This document shows, one piece after another, positions 32,819-42,591 of a DNA stretch of 64,000 nt. Every line of letters starts with the position of its first letter. Within the stretch, counting starts at the first letter, position 1. Source of the DNA: Eubacterium sp. 1001713B170207_170306_E7 (GTDB taxonomy: Bacteria; Bacillota; Clostridia; Eubacteriales; Eubacteriaceae); contig NZ_JADMVE010000001.1 in the NCBI RefSeq assembly GCF_015547515.1, positions 744,406 through 808,405 on the forward strand, read 5' to 3'. Both the position numbers and the translations under genes were made by a program. The notes under the pieces were generated by a model. The model had not been told where the DNA came from and ran no database searches. It worked only from the letters and a program-made list of their open reading frames with translations.

Positions 32819-33964
32819 ATGTCTAAGATCTTTATTTTCACAGCATCCACCGGTGCGGGACACAACCTGGCGGCAAAATCCATTGCCCAGGCTTTATCCG
32901 AATATGGTTTTGAGGTAGACGTTTATGATGCCTTCAAGGAAAGCAGCGCCGTTTTAGATAAAATTGTCACAAAGGGGTATAAACAGCTGGTTGAAAATGT
33001 GCCAAAGCTGTATGAGCAGATTTATAACCAATTTAACCACATGACGCCTTTTCAGCAGAATATTTTTAAAATGATGACAAGGGTCATGAATCCGGAGATT
33101 GTTCCCATGATTCAGAAGGAACAGCCCCATCTGCTGATTTCAACCCATCCCTTTGTCACCAATATTTTAGGGACCTTAAAGGAGCACGGCGCTTTCGATC
33201 TTCCGGTGCTCTCTTTTGTGACAGACTATAAAATTCACAGTGTATACCTGCACAAAAAAATTAACGCCTATGTGGTAGGCAGTGAGTATACAAAAGAAAC
33301 GATGATTGAAAAGGGTGTAAATCCGGATATTATTTATCCCTTTGGGATTCCCATAAGACAGGAGTTTGTGGAGGATACCCGAAAGAAAGCCGAGATTGAG
33401 GATCCGGCCATCCGCGGTACCATTCTGCTCATGGCGGGCAGTATGGGGACCAGACAGATGGAAAAGGCCTTTGTGGCTTTGATGAAGGCTCAGGAAAAAA
33501 TTAAAATTATTGTGGTCTGCGGCAATAACAAAAAGGTTGAACGCTCCATTGAATTTTTAAACAAGGTCTACGAGACAGAGGATAAGGTCGTGGAAATCCA
33601 TGGCTTTGTCGATAATATTCCGGAGCTCATGGATGAATCAGACGCTATTATTTCCAAGCCTGGAGGACTGACAAGCACCGAAGCCATCGTTAAGTGTATT
33701 CCGATGATTATCCCGTATTATTATCCGGGACAGGAGGAAGAGAATGCCGATTATCTGGTAGAAAGCGGCATGGCCATCAAGGTGGACAAGATCAAAGAGC
33801 TGACCTCCATGGTCGATTTCCTCATTGAGAATAAATACATTATTCAGCAGATGGCTGAGAATATGTCTGAGGAAGCCAGGAACCATTCGATGGAGAAAAC
33901 CATTGAGCTCTGCAAAAAATTGATTTCGGAATATGAAGCGGGAGAAATAATCCCGGAACTCTGA
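32819..33964 (+). CDS. MGDG synthase-like glycosyltransferase (diacylglycerol glucosyltransferase type)
   Basis: The start is ATG 32819, after GGAGGGG; the in-frame TTG at 32807 lies within the ribosome site. The 381-residue protein is a GT28/MGDG-synthase-type glycosyltransferase: N-terminal FTASTGAGHNLAAKSIAQAL, C-terminal nucleotide-sugar site ISKPGGLTSTEAIVKCIPM. Homologues such as Bacillus UgtP use UDP-glucose to make diglucosyl-diacylglycerol, the anchor of lipoteichoic acid. It is the third gene after proB and the 51-aa membrane ORF. Confidence 0.88.
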   Translation: MSKIFIFTASTGAGHNLAAKSIAQALSEYGFEVDVYDAFKESSAVLDKIVTKGYKQLVENVPKLYEQIYNQFNHMTPFQQNIFKMMTRVMNPEIVPMIQKEQPHLLISTHPFVTNILGTLKEHGAFDLPVLSFVTDYKIHSVYLHKKINAYVVGSEYTKETMIEKGVNPDIIYPFGIPIRQEFVEDTRKKAEIEDPAIRGTILLMAGSMGTRQMEKAFVALMKAQEKIKIIVVCGNNKKVERSIEFLNKVYETEDKVVEIHGFVDNIPELMDESDAIISKPGGLTSTEAIVKCIPMIIPYYYPGQEEENADYLVESGMAIKVDKIKELTSMVDFLIENKYIIQQMAENMSEEARNHSMEKTIELCKKLISEYEAGEIIPEL

Positions 33965-33973
33965 TAAAAAAAC

Positions 33974-34002
33974 TTTACACCGCTCTGCGGTTATGGTATC
34001 AT
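33974..34002 (+). promoter_or_regulatory. Promoter of rpsO
   Basis: TTTACA (33974-33979), 17-bp spacer, TATCAT (33997-34002). The leader is about 90 nt. Confidence 0.65.
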
Positions 34003-34096
34003 TATTACGTTAAGCCCGTTCTCTTGGTTTTTCGAAACTCCAACGAAATACTGTGATTACGGAGTCTATTTATAATTTTAAGGAGAATTGACACAA

Positions 34097-34363
34097 ATGA
34101 TTTCAAAAGAAGAAAAAGAACGCATTATTGCAGAGTACCAGACACACGAAGGTGATACTGGTTCTCCGGAAGTACAGATTGCTATTTTAACAGCAAGAAT
34201 CAATGGTTTAAATGAACACTTTGCCGTTCATAAAAAAGACCATCACTCAAGAAGAGGTCTTCTGAAAATGGTCGGTCAGCGTAGAGGTTTATTAAACTAT
34301 CTCAAAAAGAAAGATATCATGCGCTATCGTGAATTAATTCAGAGATTAGGCTTGAGAAAATAG
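34097..34363 (+). CDS. rpsO: 30S ribosomal protein S15
   Basis: Start ATG 34097 gives 88 residues ([20 protein letters not shown]), the usual S15 length; the in-frame TTG at 34088 is too close to AGGAG. S15 binds the 16S rRNA central domain and is needed for 30S assembly. Conserved [13 protein letters not shown] and [18 protein letters not shown] are present. It precedes pnp as in most bacteria, separated by a terminator. Confidence 0.97.
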   Translation: MISKEEKERIIAEYQTHEGDTGSPEVQIAILTARINGLNEHFAVHKKDHHSRRGLLKMVGQRRGLLNYLKKKDIMRYRELIQRLGLRK

Positions 34364-34369
34364 TACTGT

Positions 34370-34393
34370 AAGGCGGAGTATTCCGCCTTTTTT
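34370..34393 (+). terminator. Terminator between rpsO and pnp
   Basis: AAGGCGGA / TCCGCCTT stem with a 4-nt loop, then TTTT. Read-through to pnp is likely, as in other bacteria. Confidence 0.85.
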
Positions 34394-34482
34394 CTTTGAA
34401 TTTTCGAACATCTGTGCAGATGGTTTTGAAATAAACGGAGTTCAGCCGCTTCGTAAATCGGCTGATATCATTGGAGGTATTA

Positions 34483-36561
34483 ATGAGAATATTTGAAACA
34501 GAAATTGCCGGCCGCCCATTTAAGGTGGAAATCGGCGAGGTTGCACAGCTTGCTAAGGGCTCTGCAATGATCCGCTATGGTGAAACCAGTGTTCTGGCCA
34601 TAGCAGCTGCATCTAAAAAACCCCGTGAAGGCATGGATTTCTTCCCGCTGAGCGTGGATTATGAAGAAAAACAATACGCAGTTGGTAAAATACCGGGAGG
34701 CTTCTTGAAAAGAGAAGGCCGTCCGTCCGAAAAAGCCATTCTAAACTCGCGTCTGATTGACCGCCCGATTCGTCCGCTGTTCCCCAAAGGGTTCCGCAAC
34801 GATGTACAGGTGGTTACCACCGTTATGTCTGTCGAACAGGATAACGCACCGGAAATCGCCGCGATGATCGGGGCGTCCATTGCCCTCAGCATTTCAGACA
34901 TTCCTTTCGATGGTCCTACCGGCTCTGTGGCGGTTGGCCTGATCGACGGCGAATTTATTCTGAACCCGACCGAAGCCCAGCGTGAAGTCAGCGATTTAAG
35001 CCTGACCGTTGCCGGTACCAAGGATGCCATCATGATGGTAGAAGCCGGCGCCAACGAAGTTTCGGAAGAAACCATGCTGGAAGCGATTTTATTTGCCCAT
35101 GAAGAAATCAAGAAAATTGTGGCTTTCCAGGAAGAAATCGTCGCTGCTGTCGGTGTGGAAAAGAAGGCTTATACCCTTTATCTGCCAACGGAAGAACTGA
35201 CCGCAGAGGTCGAAGCCTTTGTCGGCGGCAAAATGCACGAAGCAGTTCACACTGAAGATAAGACAGAGCGTCTTGAAAATATTGACGCGGTTAAAACCGA
35301 AGTCGTTGAACATTTTGGTGAGCTTTATCCTGAGCAGTTAAATGATATTGATACCATTTTGACCGCTTTACAGAAAAAAGAAGTCCGCAGTCTGATTTTG
35401 GTAGACCGTATCCGTCCCGACAACCGTAAGATGGATGAAGTCCGTCCAATCAGCGCGAAAATTGATTTTATTCCAAGAGTTCATGGCTCCGGCCTGTTCA
35501 CCAGAGGGGAAACACAGGTGCTTTCCATCGCGACATTAGGTGTCTTAAGAGACGCGCAGGTGTTGGATGGCTTATCCAACGATACAGAAAAACGCTACAT
35601 GCACCAGTATAACTTCCCAGGCTACAGTGTCGGCGAAGCAAGACCTATGAGAAGCCCGGGCCGCCGTGAAATCGGCCATGGCGCACTGGCAGAACGTGCG
35701 CTGCTGCCAATGATTCCGCCGGAAGAAGAATTCCCCTATGCCATCCGTGTGGTATCCGAGGTTTTAAGCTCTAATGGTTCCACCTCTCAGGCCAGCGTCT
35801 GCGGCAGCAGTCTCGCGTTAATGGCAGCAGGCGTACCGCTTAAAAAACCGGTTGCCGGTGTGGCGATGGGCCTGATCAAGGAAGATGAAAAGCTGGCCAT
35901 CTTAACCGATATCCAGGGGATGGAAGACTTCCTCGGCGATATGGACTTTAAGGTTGCCGGTACTAAGGACGGGATCACCGCTATCCAGATGGATATTAAG
36001 ATCCATGGCATTGACAGAGAAATTTTGACTCAGGCTCTGGAACAGGCCCGTATTGGCCGTATGCATATTCTGGGCATCATGAATGAAGAAATTTCCGAAC
36101 CGCGCGCTGAGCTATCACCCTACGCACCGCGGATTATGACCATGACCATTAACCCGGATAAGATTCGTGACGTTATCGGTTCAGGCGGAAAGGTCATCAA
36201 TAAGATTATTGAGGAAACCGGCGTTAAGATTGATATTGAGGACGACGGTACCATCTATATCGCGTCTGAGGACGGCGTTGCGGCAGATAAAGCGAAGGCG
36301 ATTATCGAAGATATCGTCAAGGAAGTGGAAGTCGGCGAGGTTTATACCGGCGAAGTTGTTCGTATTATGAACTTTGGCGCTTTTGTATCTCTGCCTGGTG
36401 GCAAGGACGGCCTGGTTCACATTTCCAAGCTTGCCAAAGAACGCGTGAAATCCGTAGAGGATGTGGTAAAGATCGGCGACAAGGTAACCGTTAAGGTTGT
36501 TGAAATTGACGATAAGGGCCGCATCAATTTATCAAGAAAAGCGTGCTTACCTAAGGATTGA
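34483..36561 (+). CDS. pnp: Polyribonucleotide nucleotidyltransferase (PNPase)
   Basis: Start ATG 34483 lies 5 bp after GGAGG (the TTG at 34471 overlaps it), giving 692 residues. PNPase degrades RNA 3' to 5' by phosphorolysis. Two RNase PH domains are present ([38 protein letters not shown]), then a KH domain with [12 protein letters not shown] near residue 565 and an S1 domain at the C-terminus. A small hairpin CAGCCG/CGGCTG (34444-34463) sits in the leader, where PNPase usually controls its own mRNA. Confidence 0.97.
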   Translation: MRIFETEIAGRPFKVEIGEVAQLAKGSAMIRYGETSVLAIAAASKKPREGMDFFPLSVDYEEKQYAVGKIPGGFLKREGRPSEKAILNSRLIDRPIRPLFPKGFRNDVQVVTTVMSVEQDNAPEIAAMIGASIALSISDIPFDGPTGSVAVGLIDGEFILNPTEAQREVSDLSLTVAGTKDAIMMVEAGANEVSEETMLEAILFAHEEIKKIVAFQEEIVAAVGVEKKAYTLYLPTEELTAEVEAFVGGKMHEAVHTEDKTERLENIDAVKTEVVEHFGELYPEQLNDIDTILTALQKKEVRSLILVDRIRPDNRKMDEVRPISAKIDFIPRVHGSGLFTRGETQVLSIATLGVLRDAQVLDGLSNDTEKRYMHQYNFPGYSVGEARPMRSPGRREIGHGALAERALLPMIPPEEEFPYAIRVVSEVLSSNGSTSQASVCGSSLALMAAGVPLKKPVAGVAMGLIKEDEKLAILTDIQGMEDFLGDMDFKVAGTKDGITAIQMDIKIHGIDREILTQALEQARIGRMHILGIMNEEISEPRAELSPYAPRIMTMTINPDKIRDVIGSGGKVINKIIEETGVKIDIEDDGTIYIASEDGVAADKAKAIIEDIVKEVEVGEVYTGEVVRIMNFGAFVSLPGGKDGLVHISKLAKERVKSVEDVVKIGDKVTVKVVEIDDKGRINLSRKACLPKD

Positions 36562-36571
36562 GTGTTATAAT

Positions 36572-37021
36572 ATGGAAAAGTGCAAGGTAAAAATATACAA
36601 CGCATCCAAATACCCGCTGCCGGAGTATCAAAGCTCCGGTGCTGCCGGGGTGGATTTATACGCGAATATAGAACAGCCGATTGAGATTTTAAACCAGAAT
36701 ATTTATACCATTCCGACGGGGATTTATTTGGAACTGCCGCCGGGATACGAGGCGCAGATCCGGGCGCGTTCGGGTCTGGCTATGAAGCACGGCATTGCCC
36801 TGGTCAATGGGATTGGTACCATTGATTCGGACTACCGTGGTGAAATAAAGGTTATTATAACAAATCTGAAGGCCTTTTCCCATACCATTCATCCCGGTGA
36901 CCGCATCGCGCAAATGGTAATAAAATCCTATGTGACTGCTGATTTTGTAGAGGTCGACAGTGTAGAGGCTCTGACGGAAACAGAACGCAGCGACGGTGGA
37001 TTTGGACATTCCGGTATGTAG
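36572..37021 (+). CDS. dut: Deoxyuridine 5'-triphosphate nucleotidohydrolase
   Basis: The start is ATG 36572 (MEKCKVKIYNASKYPLPEYQ); 149 residues. dUTPase hydrolyses dUTP to dUMP and keeps uracil out of DNA. The family motifs are seen in order: SGAAGVDLYAN, RSGLAMKHGI, NGIGTIDSDYRGEI, HPGDRIAQMVI and the C-terminal ERSDGGFGHSGM. The ribosome site is weak and distant (AAGGA), so it may rely on coupling to pnp, 10 bp upstream. Confidence 0.95.
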   Translation: MEKCKVKIYNASKYPLPEYQSSGAAGVDLYANIEQPIEILNQNIYTIPTGIYLELPPGYEAQIRARSGLAMKHGIALVNGIGTIDSDYRGEIKVIITNLKAFSHTIHPGDRIAQMVIKSYVTADFVEVDSVEALTETERSDGGFGHSGM

Positions 37022-37027
37022 GAATAC

Positions 37028-37055
37028 AAGGTACAGAGGATCTGTGCCTTTTTTT
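37028..37055 (+). terminator. Terminator after dut
   Basis: AAGGTACAGA / TCTGTGCCTT, 10 bp with one T-G pair and a 3-nt loop, followed by a T-run. Confidence 0.9.
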
Positions 37056-37080
37056 ATTAAGTAAGTGAGGTGATAATAAG

Positions 37081-39477
37081 GTGGCAACAGCAAGCAAAAA
37101 GAAACCGGCCAAAAAGCGGGCGGGCGCATCCAAGAGCCGTGCGGGCAGCAGGGCCAAAAAGCAGCCTGGCATGAGCCCCATGGTCAAGCAGAGGATCACC
37201 GGCGCAGTGCTGGCCGTTTTAGGCCTCTATGTCGGCTATGCTTTTTTGACAGCAACGCCCGGAATTTTAGATAAAATTGTGGGAAAAGTTATCTTTACCT
37301 ATATGTTTGGCAATACAACTATCATGATTGCCCTTTATATGATCGCCTGGGGTATTATGCTGTTTTTTGATAAGCACAGGGGAAATATACAGACGCTGAT
37401 CATGGTATTTTTACTGCTGGTTAATCTGATGGTGGTTTTCAGTCTGAATATTCCGAGGCTTTTGACCTACAGTGTGCTGGATCTTTTCAGCGTGGCCAGC
37501 TACGGCGGTTACGGCGGAATTATCGGGATACTGCTGTCTTATTTCCTTCAGATGCTGGTAACAAAGGTTGGTACCATTGTCTTTCTGATCCTGGCGACCA
37601 TCGCCGAAGCGCTGTTGATTGTACGGGCAAACTTTAATGAGTATTACCAGAAAATGAAGGAAAATAAGTTTGGCGTCGCCCCCCTGAAAAATAAGGTTGA
37701 CGATCTGGTAGAGGAACGAAAGCTCTCTAAGGAGCTGAGTGAAAAAAGCAAGACAGCCCAGAAAAATAAGACAAAGCAGGAAGAACCCGCCAATGATGGC
37801 TATGACGGTTTATTCCAGCGTTCAGAAACCGGAAAGGTTTCAATTGATACAGAGATTCTGGATTTTATTGACGATGTCAATAAAGAGCTGGACGAATCAG
37901 ACCCTGTGGAGGATTTTGAGGAAGCAGAGCAGCAGGAAAGCCTTTTTATACTTCCAGAAAAGAAACAGAAGCAAAATAAAATTGTGGATGAGCTTCTGGA
38001 TTTATCCGATGACGCCAACGATGGGGAGGATCCCATAAACCCTCAACTGGAGGCTGACGAGGTTTATCATTTTCCGGAAACGACCTTGCTAAACCCGCCA
38101 GCCTCTGGTTCAAAAAACAGAAAAGACGCTGTGGTCAAAAAAGCCAGGATCATTGAGGAAACCCTGTCTAATTTCGGTGTGCACGCCAAAATTGTGGGGG
38201 TGGACGTCGGGCCGAGCATTACCCGGTTTGAGCTGCAGCCGGATCCCGGCGTAAAGGTCAATAAAATCGTTAATCTGGCCGACGACCTGGCGTTAAATCT
38301 GGCAACCTCGGATATCCGTATCGAAGCGCCCATCCCGGGAAAAGCCGCGGTCGGCATCGAGGTGCCCAACGAGGAGAGCGTTATTGTCGGACTGCGTGAG
38401 ATCATTGAGACGCCGGCCTTTGAAGGCTTTAAAGGGCCTTTGCCCTTTGCCCTCGGTAAAACCCTGTCCGGACAGAATATTATCGGTGATATCAGCAAGA
38501 TGCCCCATGTGCTCATCGCCGGAGCCACAGGCTCGGGTAAGAGCGTGTGTATCAACAGTATTATCGTCAGTCTTTTGTACAAGGCTTCGCCCGAGGATTT
38601 ACGTTTTATTATGATTGACCCCAAAATGGTCGAGCTGAACCAGTACAACGCCATTCCGCATTTGCTGATTCCGGTGGTCACCGATCCTAAAAAGGCTTCC
38701 TATGCCCTGAACTGGGGCATTAAGGAAATGACCGACCGTTATCAGCTGTTTAAGGAAAATGGCGTGCGTGATATTGACGGGTACAATGAGCTGATGGCCA
38801 GCCAGGACGGGGAAAAGCTCCCGCGTATTGTCATTGTTGTCGATGAGCTGGCCGACCTGATGATGACATCGCCCAAGGAATGTGAAAACGCGATCTGCCG
38901 TATTGCACAGCTGGCCAGAGCCTGCGGGATTCACCTGATCATCGCGACACAGCGTCCGTCAGTGGATGTTATCACCGGGCTGATCAAGGCGAATATTCCA
39001 TCCCGTATCGCATTCTCGGTGGCGTCAAACACAGACTCCCGGACCATTCTTGATATGGCCGGGGCTGAAAAGCTTCTGGGCAAGGGCGATATGCTCTACT
39101 ACCCGGTTGGCAAGTCCAAGCCGCTGCGCGTACAGTGCACCTTTGTATCTGACGCGGAAATCAACCGTGTTATCAATGCGGTTAAGCCGAAAAAACAGCC
39201 GACCTATAACGATGAAATCGAGGAGGCCATTAACGAGCCCCAGGAGGAAGAGGAAAGCAAAGAGGATGATCTGGACCCGCTGTTTGACCAGGCAGTTGAG
39301 ACCGCCTTTACCTATAACCAGGTATCAACCTCCATGCTTCAGCGTAAGCTGAAGGTAGGCTATGCCCGGGCAGGAAGGCTCATCGACTCTCTCGAGCAGA
39401 AGGGAATCATATCAGGGCCAAACGGCAGCAAGCCGCGTACCCTGCTGATGACGCAGGAAGAATACTACAGGAGGTGA
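37081..39477 (+). CDS. ftsK: FtsK/SpoIIIE-family DNA translocase
   Basis: The protein has 798 residues from GTG 37081 (GTGAGGTGATAATAAG upstream). An N-terminal basic segment and four to five membrane helices (about 35-190) are followed by a charged linker. The motor domain follows (Walker A IAGATGSGKSVCINS; IVIVVDELADLMM). A C-terminal winged-helix gamma domain that reads KOPS/SRS-like sites comes last (SMLQRKLKVGYARAGRLID). It pumps chromosomal DNA through the division or sporulation septum. Overall domain order and length match SpoIIIE/FtsK. Confidence 0.95.
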   Translation: MATASKKKPAKKRAGASKSRAGSRAKKQPGMSPMVKQRITGAVLAVLGLYVGYAFLTATPGILDKIVGKVIFTYMFGNTTIMIALYMIAWGIMLFFDKHRGNIQTLIMVFLLLVNLMVVFSLNIPRLLTYSVLDLFSVASYGGYGGIIGILLSYFLQMLVTKVGTIVFLILATIAEALLIVRANFNEYYQKMKENKFGVAPLKNKVDDLVEERKLSKELSEKSKTAQKNKTKQEEPANDGYDGLFQRSETGKVSIDTEILDFIDDVNKELDESDPVEDFEEAEQQESLFILPEKKQKQNKIVDELLDLSDDANDGEDPINPQLEADEVYHFPETTLLNPPASGSKNRKDAVVKKARIIEETLSNFGVHAKIVGVDVGPSITRFELQPDPGVKVNKIVNLADDLALNLATSDIRIEAPIPGKAAVGIEVPNEESVIVGLREIIETPAFEGFKGPLPFALGKTLSGQNIIGDISKMPHVLIAGATGSGKSVCINSIIVSLLYKASPEDLRFIMIDPKMVELNQYNAIPHLLIPVVTDPKKASYALNWGIKEMTDRYQLFKENGVRDIDGYNELMASQDGEKLPRIVIVVDELADLMMTSPKECENAICRIAQLARACGIHLIIATQRPSVDVITGLIKANIPSRIAFSVASNTDSRTILDMAGAEKLLGKGDMLYYPVGKSKPLRVQCTFVSDAEINRVINAVKPKKQPTYNDEIEEAINEPQEEEESKEDDLDPLFDQAVETAFTYNQVSTSMLQRKLKVGYARAGRLIDSLEQKGIISGPNGSKPRTLLMTQEEYYRR

Positions 39478-39481
39478 GAGA

Positions 39482-40822
39482 TTGAAAAAGATACACATCA
39501 CAACCCTGGGCTGTGATAAAAATACCGTGGACGCCCAGCAGATGCTGGGGATGCTCGCGGAAAACGGCTATACCATTGAGGCCGACCCGGCGCAGGCAGA
39601 AATCATTGTGGTTAATACCTGCTGCTTTATCCAGGCCGCCAAGGAGGAATCCATCGAGTATATTCTCGAATACGCGGGCTATAAGGAAAGCGGGCCCTGT
39701 GAGCTTCTTATAGCAGCCGGCTGTATGGCGGAGCGCTATCACAAGGAGCTGGCCGAGGAAATGCCCGAGGTCGACGGCTTTTTGGGTGTGGGTCATATTG
39801 ACAATATCATTGACCTGATTAAAAATCTCGAGGCTGGAAAGGGCAGAGAAACCCTCTCTGGCGATATCGACCGGCCTTATCTGGAAGAAATGCCCAGGTA
39901 TATTGAGGACAATACCATCACGGCCTATCTGAAAATCAGCGAGGGCTGTGACCACCACTGTACCTATTGTGTGATTCCCAAAATCCGTGGAAAGCATCGA
40001 AGCCGCCAGCCGGAGGCGATCTATAAAGAAGCGGCTTATCTGGAGCAAAAGGGCGTCAGAGAGCTGATCATCATCGCGCAGGACATCACCCAGTACGGAA
40101 ATGATCTCGATGGGGAGATTGATCTGGCCGGACTGCTGACCCGTTTGTCAGAGGATTTTTCTTTCCATTGGATACGCCTGCTTTACATGTATCCTGAAGG
40201 CATCACCGAAGCGCTTCTGGATGTGATTGCAGACCACGACAACATCTGTCATTATTTTGATATTCCGATTCAGCATACTGAGGATAAAATTCTAAAACGC
40301 ATGGGGCGTCAGATCAATAAGGCGCATCTTTTTGAGCAGGTTGGCCTGATCCGCCAAAAGCTGCCTGACGCAGTGCTGAGGACAGCGATCATCACCGGCT
40401 TTCCCGGTGAGACAGAGGAAGACCATGAGGGACTCCTGGCCGCGTTAAGAGCGCTTAAGATCAACCGTCTGGGTGTGTTTAAATACTCGCAGGAGGAAGG
40501 AACCCCTGCGGCAGAGTTCCCAAACCAGGTGGATGATGCCGTTATGGAAAGACGGTGGAATGAAATATACGGACAGCAGGAAGAAATAACAGCTGAAGCC
40601 AACGAGGCCTTTGTTGGCAAAAGCCTGGACGTTTTAATAGAAGAAATGGAAGCGCCGGGGACTTACTCCGGCAGAACCTATGGTGATGCACCAGAAATCG
40701 ATTGTATGGTTTTTGCCAATAGCGGGGAAGAGGTATTAGACATTGGCAATTTCTATAAAGTAAAAATAATCCAGACACTGGATTATGATTTGATAGGAGA
40801 TGTAGAAAATGAACTTACCTAA
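39482..40822 (+). CDS. rimO: Ribosomal protein S12 methylthiotransferase RimO
   Basis: The 446-residue protein starts at TTG 39482 after CAGGAGGTGAGAG. It is a radical SAM methylthiotransferase modifying the conserved Asp of S12. The N-terminal UPF0004 domain (HITTLGCDKNTVDAQQM), the radical SAM motif CDHHCTYCVIP and a C-terminal TRAM domain are present in order. It overlaps pgsA by 14 bp. Confidence 0.95.
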   Translation: MKKIHITTLGCDKNTVDAQQMLGMLAENGYTIEADPAQAEIIVVNTCCFIQAAKEESIEYILEYAGYKESGPCELLIAAGCMAERYHKELAEEMPEVDGFLGVGHIDNIIDLIKNLEAGKGRETLSGDIDRPYLEEMPRYIEDNTITAYLKISEGCDHHCTYCVIPKIRGKHRSRQPEAIYKEAAYLEQKGVRELIIIAQDITQYGNDLDGEIDLAGLLTRLSEDFSFHWIRLLYMYPEGITEALLDVIADHDNICHYFDIPIQHTEDKILKRMGRQINKAHLFEQVGLIRQKLPDAVLRTAIITGFPGETEEDHEGLLAALRALKINRLGVFKYSQEEGTPAAEFPNQVDDAVMERRWNEIYGQQEEITAEANEAFVGKSLDVLIEEMEAPGTYSGRTYGDAPEIDCMVFANSGEEVLDIGNFYKVKIIQTLDYDLIGDVENELT

Positions 40823-41354
40823 CAAAATTACCATGGCCCGAATCATTATGATTCCTTTCTTTATTATTGCTCTGCTGGTCAATTTCCCATTCCACGAGCC
40901 CATCGCAGTCGTGATCTTTATCGTCGCCTCTGCTTCGGACGCGGTGGACGGGCATCTGGCCAGAAGCCGGAATCTGATTACCGATTTCGGCAAATTTATG
41001 GATCCGCTGGCCGATAAGCTGCTGACCTGTTCGGCGTTTATCTGTCTGGTTGAGCTCCAGATGATCCCATCCTGGGTGGTTATCATTATCATTGCCCGCG
41101 AATTCGCCATTACAGGCCTGCGGACACTGGCAGCCTCCGACGGCATTGTCATTGCCGCCAGCAAATGGGGCAAGGCCAAGACCATTTCCCAGATGATCGC
41201 CATCATCGCGCTGCTGCTGGTCAACTGGCCGGTTATGGCATTCCCCGCACTGCTGCTGTTTGGCAACATCATGGTTTATGTCGCGCTGGCGCTGACCCTG
41301 ATTTCAGGTATTGATTATTTCAGACTGAACAAGGGCGTTTTCAGAAGTATGTAG
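40809..41354 (+). CDS. pgsA: CDP-diacylglycerol--glycerol-3-phosphate 3-phosphatidyltransferase
   Basis: This 181-residue membrane enzyme makes phosphatidylglycerol phosphate. The CDP-alcohol phosphotransferase motif is intact across SDAVDGHLARSR and DFGKFMDPLADK. It overlaps the end of rimO, as is common in Firmicutes, and is closed by a terminator. Confidence 0.96.
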   Translation: MNLPNKITMARIIMIPFFIIALLVNFPFHEPIAVVIFIVASASDAVDGHLARSRNLITDFGKFMDPLADKLLTCSAFICLVELQMIPSWVVIIIIAREFAITGLRTLAASDGIVIAASKWGKAKTISQMIAIIALLLVNWPVMAFPALLLFGNIMVYVALALTLISGIDYFRLNKGVFRSM

Positions 41355-41380
41355 TTTTAAAAATAAATGAGAATAAAAGA

Positions 41381-41407
41381 AGAGCGCGGCGGAAGCCGCG
41401 CTTTTGT
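41381..41407 (+). terminator. Terminator after pgsA
   Basis: Stem AGCGCGGC/GCCGCGCT with GGAA loop, followed by TTTG. Confidence 0.88.
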
Positions 41408-41420
41408 GTGAGGAGTTTTT

Positions 41421-42431
41421 ATGGAAATCGACGTTCATGTAAAAAGAGCGATTTTACACATTTTGGATACGAATGCGGGAATTCCGGTACTTTCGGATAC
41501 GCTGCTGGGGCTGCCCATCGGTATCCAGGAATATTTGTACAAGCACCTGACCCGGGCCATGAAGGACCCGGATATTAAAAGAACCCAGTTTGTGAAGCCG
41601 CCAAGCCGCTTTTGTGAGCTGGTGCAGCTGTACAAAAAAGATGACGAAAGCTTTACTTCCGTCAGCCAGGAAATCGCCAGCCTGTTATATGATTTTATGC
41701 TTGAGAATGCAGGCGTGCCGTCGGCAGATTTACTGGTGGTGGATTTTGTTGGCGATGGAGAGCCTTATTTGGGCGTTTTAAAGCTGAATTATAAGCACAG
41801 CTATATCCACTATGTCGATCATGAGGAGGGCCGTTTAAATGATATTCTGCGCCAGCCCTGCTCACTGCCAACAGAGGGGCAGCGCCTGGATGAGTTTGTG
41901 ATCATCAATCTGAACACCGACCAGATTTATCTCAAGGAAAAGAAATTTGAGATTGATGACAAAAAAGAATATTATCTTTCGAACCGCCTTGTTTTGTGTG
42001 AGGATGTGCTCTCAGAAAAACAAACCTTTGATATTGTGGAAAAGACCGTTAAAAAAATTATTGCCAGCGAGTATAACGGCGATATCGAAAAGCTGAATAC
42101 GGTCAAGCAGGTCATTGCCGATGATTACGAATCGGATTCGGTCATTGATATGGACAGCATCGCCCAGGCAACCTTTGGCGATGACTTTACAGTACAGGAG
42201 CGCTTCAGAGAAGAAGCGGCCAAGAAAGGGCTCACTCAGCGCAAGGTAGCGGTAAGCGATAATATCGAGAGCAAAATCTTTAAAAAACAGAAGTTTGTCA
42301 CCGACTCGGGTATTGAGCTTTCGATTCCCACAGACTACCTCATGCGGGAGGATATTGTGGAGTTCAGAAATAACCCCGATGGCACCATCTCGGTGGAGAT
42401 AAAAAATATTGAGGGCTTTGTGCCAAAGTAA
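41421..42431 (+). CDS. Nucleoid-associated protein (NdpA/YejK family)
   Basis: The 336-residue protein matches the 37-kDa nucleoid-associated protein family (PF04245) in length and N-terminus (VKRAILHILDTNAGIPVLSD). It also carries the family stretch VDFVGDGEPYLGVLKLNYK. Such proteins bind the nucleoid; the exact role is unknown. GAGGAG precedes the ATG. A separate promoter for the next gene follows, so this is probably a single-gene unit. Confidence 0.85.
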   Translation: MEIDVHVKRAILHILDTNAGIPVLSDTLLGLPIGIQEYLYKHLTRAMKDPDIKRTQFVKPPSRFCELVQLYKKDDESFTSVSQEIASLLYDFMLENAGVPSADLLVVDFVGDGEPYLGVLKLNYKHSYIHYVDHEEGRLNDILRQPCSLPTEGQRLDEFVIINLNTDQIYLKEKKFEIDDKKEYYLSNRLVLCEDVLSEKQTFDIVEKTVKKIIASEYNGDIEKLNTVKQVIADDYESDSVIDMDSIAQATFGDDFTVQERFREEAAKKGLTQRKVAVSDNIESKIFKKQKFVTDSGIELSIPTDYLMREDIVEFRNNPDGTISVEIKNIEGFVPK

Positions 42432-42508
42432 GAAAAAAAACAAAGAAAAAGTCTGGCACATACCCGCTTTGCGGCTGCGTTTATACCTGAATCAAAATTT
42501 AATAACAT

Positions 42509-42537
42509 TGCAGAATTTTGCCAGAAACAGTATAATG
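42509..42537 (+). promoter_or_regulatory. Promoter of cinA
   Basis: TTGCAG (42509-42514), 17-bp spacer, TATAAT (42532-42537), 54 bp before the cinA start. Confidence 0.72.
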
Positions 42538-42591
42538 ATAAGAACCGGTATGATATGAATTCCGGCTTAATTGACCTAAGGAGATGGAATT